Assembly: GCF_034676545.1 (NCBI RefSeq)
Contig: NZ_JAUCBZ010000015.1
Span: 3,441,001 to 3,505,000, forward strand
Reading direction: 5' to 3'
Length of the DNA: 64,000 nucleotides
Origin: Pararhodobacter sp.
GTDB lineage: Bacteria; Pseudomonadota; Alphaproteobacteria; Rhodobacterales; Rhodobacteraceae
Within the stretch, counting starts at the first letter, position 1. Every line of letters starts with the position of its first letter. A program made the translations under genes and the position numbers. Of the stretch, positions 60,437 through 64,000 are shown piece by piece. Under the pieces are notes generated by a model, which searched no databases, was not told the DNA's origin, and worked only from the letters and a program-made list of their open reading frames with translations.

Positions 60437-62695
60437 TTAGCCATAGGCCTTCTCGAAACGTTGCTTCACGTATTCGGTGATTGCGCTGCCCTGAAGTTCG
60501 GCAGTGGCGTTGCCACCACGAACGAAAAAACGCTGCAATGAGCCGTCCTTAAGGAATGCCTCACGCGGACCAGGTTCGCATCGCACCAGCAGGACACGCA
60601 CTCCATCTTGTTCTTCGAACCTCGGGTGAACGTAAGGACGGAATACGTCGCCCAGCCTGGATGTAATCAGGTTCACCAGGTGCAGTGCCATCTTGTCTTC
60701 GTTCGGAAACCCGTCAGCTTCCAGCCCCAGCACTTCGCCATCATCGGCCACCCCGATGAGTAATGTCCCACCCTTAGCATTCAGAAACCCTGCTATCGTT
60801 TTAAGCGCAGAAACTTGGATTTTGTCATCCTGCTGATTTGTGTGCAGGTTAACGCGCAGAGTCGATTTGAACTCCACCGCGTCAGTTTCACCGGAGTTGA
60901 TCAACTCTGTCACACTTATTTCAGTCTTATCGGCGATCGGCGCATTTCCCGCCAGGAGTTTCCATGCCGCTTCAATAACGCGAGCGATGCGCTCGCGTCG
61001 CTGCACCAAGAAATCTTCATAGGGTAAAGTCCACCACAGATGCGGTAGCGCATGCCAGAAGTAGAGCTGCGTTCGTTTCTCTGCAGACAGCGCCGCATCA
61101 AGAGGCGGGACATAGGCAGAAGGGGGCTGCTTCCCGATACTGATGTTCTCGGGCCACTCAATCGATGCGAAGTTTGCAATCTGGTTGATTTTCTTCAGTT
61201 CCCGGATCCCTTGTCCTTCCAGATAGGCGCGTGGAAAAAGGTGATGCCTTTCCAGAGCAACCTTGGTCCCCTTGACCGCCGGATCGACAAGGCTAGCGAT
61301 CTTCACTGGACTGTAGAGCGCATCCGCATCAAGCTTGATCAGCGACGCGTTGTAAGCAAAGAGCGATGGGCTCTGCGACGCTGACGTTGCCAGTTGGCTT
61401 GGCAAGGTTATGCTCCAATAGTCAGGCGTCAGCGTGGTAGAGCAGATTTCCCTCAGTTTCGCGAGATACGCTGCGCCATCTGGAAGTTCCCGGACAATGG
61501 CCAGATCAGACTCAAAACGGGTTTCTGGCGAATTGGTATAGCGACCAGTCAAAGCTGCCATGAAAAAGAACTCAGCGATGGCCTGTCGCATCGATTTTTT
61601 GTCGATACCGTAATCCACGATTCCGACCAGATAGAGCACATAGCTGTAGATGATCGCGGTCCCCGAGCTAATCATCTTCTCACCACGATACCCGGCCAGT
61701 GTCAGCGCGCTTAGAAAATGGTGCCAGTTCGCAAGGTTAAGCGCAGCCGCCTGTCCCGCCTGCATCTTCTGGAACTGTTCGTCGCGTTTTTCCGGGTTGT
61801 CGATACCCGTCTTCGCGTCACGACCGCGCAAAACGTTGTAAACATTTTCGAGCCTTGCGCGCTTGAGCGCCAGACCAATGGTCGCCCTAAGCATTTGATC
61901 AGGTGCAGGTTTAATGAAATGGTTGAACGGGGATGCTTGGCCATCATGTGGCTTTGTCGCTGCGCTCGCGAATGCTTCAAGCTCTGTGCGGCCTTCGTCC
62001 CAATGGACCGACATCAGCGTCATGATGAAGTCCGACTGATTGAGCTGCTTTCCCTCACCGTTGATGCGCACGAACACATCCGCCACGGTGGCACCGTCCA
62101 CCGTCGCAGATAGCGTGAGTGCTGTGAAAGAGTATTGATTGGTTAAACCATGCAGCTTACCGATTGCGTTCTGGATTTTCTTTTTGTCGACGTCCGATAC
62201 CTCGCGCACGGAAGAAAGCTGGTCGAGGAATTCGCTCGCGATCGAGAATACATTGGCTTCGGGGCGCCAAAGCTCTGAGATATCGGGAATGTAGGATTTG
62301 TCTTTCACGATGGCTGCGTCCCAGACCGCGAAACGCTCAGTCAACGGGTTAAAGGCTATGCGGATGCGCTCTTTCTTGAAATTTGCCCGTGTCACCTCCT
62401 CCCCCTTTACGACCGCATAAAGGGAGGTCAGCCGCTGCTGGCCATCGACAATCGCAAGCTTTGGAACGGCCTTGGTGTTTTTAGTACCAATCCCCCGCAA
62501 CCCGCCTTCTGCCCCCGTATCCCAGAACAGTAGAAAACCAGCCGGATAGCCCTTGTAGAGGGAGTCAAACAGGTTGCGTACCTTGACGTTTTTCCAAACA
62601 AACGGGCGTTGCAGATCTGGCAGGCCAACCTTTCCAAGATCGATATCGGCGATCAGAGCGCCTACGGGATAGCTGGTTGTCGTGAAAATTGTCAT
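60437..62695 (-). CDS. GmrSD-like DUF262/DUF1524 protein with AlbA_2 domain
   Basis: A 752-aa protein from ATG 62695. The N-terminal DUF262 part (GLPDLQRPFVWKNVKVRNLF, LYKGYPAGFLLFWD, AIVDGQQRLTSLYAVVKGEE) is the ParB-like nucleotidase fold of type IV restriction enzymes; DGQQRLTSL is its hallmark. A DUF1524-like HNH block follows (VALERHHLFPRAYLEGQGIR, INQIANFASIEWP). The last 130 residues are an AlbA_2/Schlafen-like domain (ETDAVEFKSTLRVNLHTNQQ, GFLNAKGGTLLIGVADDGEV). Such proteins cut modified phage DNA. The extra AlbA_2 end may sense nucleic acid. Confidence 0.85.
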   Translation of the reverse strand: MTIFTTTSYPVGALIADIDLGKVGLPDLQRPFVWKNVKVRNLFDSLYKGYPAGFLLFWDTGAEGGLRGIGTKNTKAVPKLAIVDGQQRLTSLYAVVKGEEVTRANFKKERIRIAFNPLTERFAVWDAAIVKDKSYIPDISELWRPEANVFSIASEFLDQLSSVREVSDVDKKKIQNAIGKLHGLTNQYSFTALTLSATVDGATVADVFVRINGEGKQLNQSDFIMTLMSVHWDEGRTELEAFASAATKPHDGQASPFNHFIKPAPDQMLRATIGLALKRARLENVYNVLRGRDAKTGIDNPEKRDEQFQKMQAGQAAALNLANWHHFLSALTLAGYRGEKMISSGTAIIYSYVLYLVGIVDYGIDKKSMRQAIAEFFFMAALTGRYTNSPETRFESDLAIVRELPDGAAYLAKLREICSTTLTPDYWSITLPSQLATSASQSPSLFAYNASLIKLDADALYSPVKIASLVDPAVKGTKVALERHHLFPRAYLEGQGIRELKKINQIANFASIEWPENISIGKQPPSAYVPPLDAALSAEKRTQLYFWHALPHLWWTLPYEDFLVQRRERIARVIEAAWKLLAGNAPIADKTEISVTELINSGETDAVEFKSTLRVNLHTNQQDDKIQVSALKTIAGFLNAKGGTLLIGVADDGEVLGLEADGFPNEDKMALHLVNLITSRLGDVFRPYVHPRFEEQDGVRVLLVRCEPGPREAFLKDGSLQRFFVRGGNATAELQGSAITEYVKQRFEKAYG

Positions 62696-62705
62696 GTGCG
62701 GAGCC

Positions 62706-63506
62706 TTATTGGTCGAAATTGTTTGATTGGTTCTGGCTCGCATCTCGCGACGCTGAACCGTTGAAAGCATGGTCACGGTGCCACGCAAGATTTTTCCGCT
62801 GTCGCGACGTCAGCGAGAGCGAAGCCTGCCAGCGTAACTCAGTACGGGCAGCTTCGCTCAAGGCTGGAGAGAATTCAGGTTCTCCGGCGTCAGCGAAAGT
62901 GACAAGACCACGGTCGAACGCTGCATCCCAGAGAGCCGAAAGCAAAAGGCCGTTATGTACATCAAGGCGCTGAGCGTCGCCAATGCAGTCCTTCCATGGC
63001 ACAATATGCGAGGCACGCAGGAGCGCCGGGTCGGTGATACCCGTCAGGGGGCAACGGCCTTGCCAATAGGTCATCAGTCGGTCGCGGAAGATATCCTGGC
63101 CGACGCGCTGGATGACCAATCGTTCGGCCTCGGTGGTCTTAGGCAAGCCTGCAATTGCGGCACGAAATTCTTCGAGCGGGCCATCAGGTAACGTCACGGC
63201 CAACTGATAGATGCGTGGCATCACAGCATAGAGCGCGGTCAGGTTGTGATAGGCATAGCGCAGCAAGCCCGGACCGGGCACATCAGCGGGCGGCAAGTTT
63301 AGGTCCTCAACGATCCCACCGTGATCGAGCGCCAAGAACCACGGCCCCTCGTGCCCACCTGCCGCGAACCAAACGGTGCCCTTCGCGGTCGTAGACCCAT
63401 ATCGCGCCCAGCCATCCGCTTCGCCCAAGGCGCGGCGATAGCCGTTCTGCCAGGCAACCTTCTGGCATTCTTGGCTGACAATAAAGCTCTGGGGCGACTG
63501 GATCAT
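62706..63506 (-). CDS. HNH endonuclease
   Basis: A 266-aa protein from ATG 63506. The C-terminal HNH_2 domain has RCPLTGITDPALLRASHIVP, RLDVHNGLLLSALWDAAFDR with His, Asn and His at the usual spacing. The N-terminal part (YRRALGEADGWARYGSTTAK, LYAVMPRIYQLAVTLPDG) is the associated domain of restriction-type HNH proteins. It ends 10 bases before the GmrSD-like gene on the same strand; both are likely in one operon. Confidence 0.82.
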   Translation of the reverse strand: MIQSPQSFIVSQECQKVAWQNGYRRALGEADGWARYGSTTAKGTVWFAAGGHEGPWFLALDHGGIVEDLNLPPADVPGPGLLRYAYHNLTALYAVMPRIYQLAVTLPDGPLEEFRAAIAGLPKTTEAERLVIQRVGQDIFRDRLMTYWQGRCPLTGITDPALLRASHIVPWKDCIGDAQRLDVHNGLLLSALWDAAFDRGLVTFADAGEPEFSPALSEAARTELRWQASLSLTSRQRKNLAWHRDHAFNGSASRDASQNQSNNFDQ

Positions 63507-63510
63507 TTCC

Positions 63511-64000
63511 CTAAGCCTTCTCGTTCCAGAGCTTCTGCGCCGCGATGCCCATAGCTGTTTCCACGGCATTCGCCGCCCGGGTCACTGCATACAGGTTCAA
63601 ATCTTGGAAAGCGCCCTTGTAGTTGGCCAGATAGCTTTCACTTCTGGGTTTCAGCCCGTTGCGCATTGCGACCAGATAGGCCGTCATTTCCGCCTCGACT
63701 TCCATCAGCGCGTGCGGCGTATCCCTCCGATCCGGCACCCGACGACCAGCATCAAGCCCGAGGTGCCCCAGGTAGAGATGCGCCAATTCATGCGCCACCG
63801 TGACGAAGCGCGTGGCGGCGTCGTGATTGCTGTTGTAGCCGAGCTGATAGAGGTTCTTGCCGGACTTGGCAGTCGAAGCCGCCAGCAACCTGATCCAGCC
63901 TGCCTGGCCATCGCCGGCGTCAAGGGCGACAAGGTCGATCCGTTCCTTCTTCACCGCTCGCATGAATTCGGTGAACCGGTTGTCGGTCAGGTTGCCGAAG
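63511..64000 (-). CDS. ImmA/IrrE-type metallopeptidase, partial
   Basis: The frame is open to the right edge, so the start lies outside. The zinc motif is VAHELAHLYLGHLG, with a later Glu in MEVEAEMTAYLVAMRNG. ImmA/IrrE peptidases cut repressors and often control mobile elements or stress response. It is the first gene seen of the reverse-strand restriction cluster. Confidence 0.8.
   Translation of the reverse strand, partial: FGNLTDNRFTEFMRAVKKERIDLVALDAGDGQAGWIRLLAASTAKSGKNLYQLGYNSNHDAATRFVTVAHELAHLYLGHLGLDAGRRVPDRRDTPHALMEVEAEMTAYLVAMRNGLKPRSESYLANYKGAFQDLNLYAVTRAANAVETAMGIAAQKLWNEKA

Noticed and set aside
1..64000. CRISPR array
   Set aside because: No regularly spaced repeat-spacer pattern was seen; the repeats at 19-21 kb and 28.8 kb do not have that structure.

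Overview
The window is alphaproteobacterial DNA, most probably from the Rhodobacterales. It is GC-rich, opens in a flagellar stator cluster of roseobacter type (FliL, a DUF6468-like protein, a MotE-like protein, MotA and a periplasmic helical-repeat protein), and then carries a lambdoid prophage of the kind common in that order.

Layout. (1) 1-5.9 kb: flagellar genes and a DsbA-family thiol-disulfide protein. (2) 6.1-8.9 kb: a scrap-yard of insertion sequences. An IS21 element has lost its middle, which fuses istA to the end of istB. It abuts an IS3 remnant, then a scrap of a reverse-strand OmpA-family gene, then an IS5 remnant. (3) 9.05 kb: the 3' 48 bp of an initiator-tRNA gene with its terminator. 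I read this as one end (att) of an integrated element that runs to the right and out of the window. (4) 9.7-17.8 kb: defence-type cargo between att and the integrase. It holds a three-gene operon (HTH plus GIY-YIG nuclease, an unknown protein, a PD-(D/E)XK nuclease), a Gabija pair (GajA intact, GajB frameshifted), a WYL regulator with a palindromic operator candidate, and a conserved HTH protein. (5) 17.75-23.4 kb: prophage early region, with integrase, a repeat-rich control region, an AlpA-like protein, a VRR-NUC protein, a replication initiator with iterons inside its own gene, and a cytosine methyltransferase whose 3' half overlaps a second plausible frame. (6) 23.5-28.6 kb: AT-richer inserted genes on both strands, with relics of another phage's terminase genes. 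(7) 29.2-34.9 kb: two ParB-methyltransferases and small phage genes. (8) 35-60.2 kb: a lambda-like morphogenesis and lysis block: TerS, TerL(GpA), gpW, portal, S49 protease with nested scaffold, gpD, gpE, connector, tail terminator, tail tube, G/GT chaperones joined by a -1 frameshift, tape measure, tail-tip proteins, endolysin and nested Rz/Rz1. (9) 60.4-64 kb: a reverse-strand GmrSD-like DUF262/DUF1524/AlbA_2 gene, an HNH endonuclease and an ImmA/IrrE-type peptidase that runs off the end.

The prophage appears to have carried cargo at four kinds of place: beside att/int, between replication and packaging genes, as single reverse-strand genes at three boundaries of the structural operon (43.5, 50.4 and 56.4 kb), and beyond lysis. 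The best candidates for something undescribed are the GIY-YIG/unknown/PD-(D/E)XK operon, the 349-aa gene with its 49-aa convergent partner in the head-tail region, and the von Willebrand A domain built into the tail-tip protein. Several genes carry single-base frameshifts; assembly error and real decay cannot be told apart from the sequence alone.
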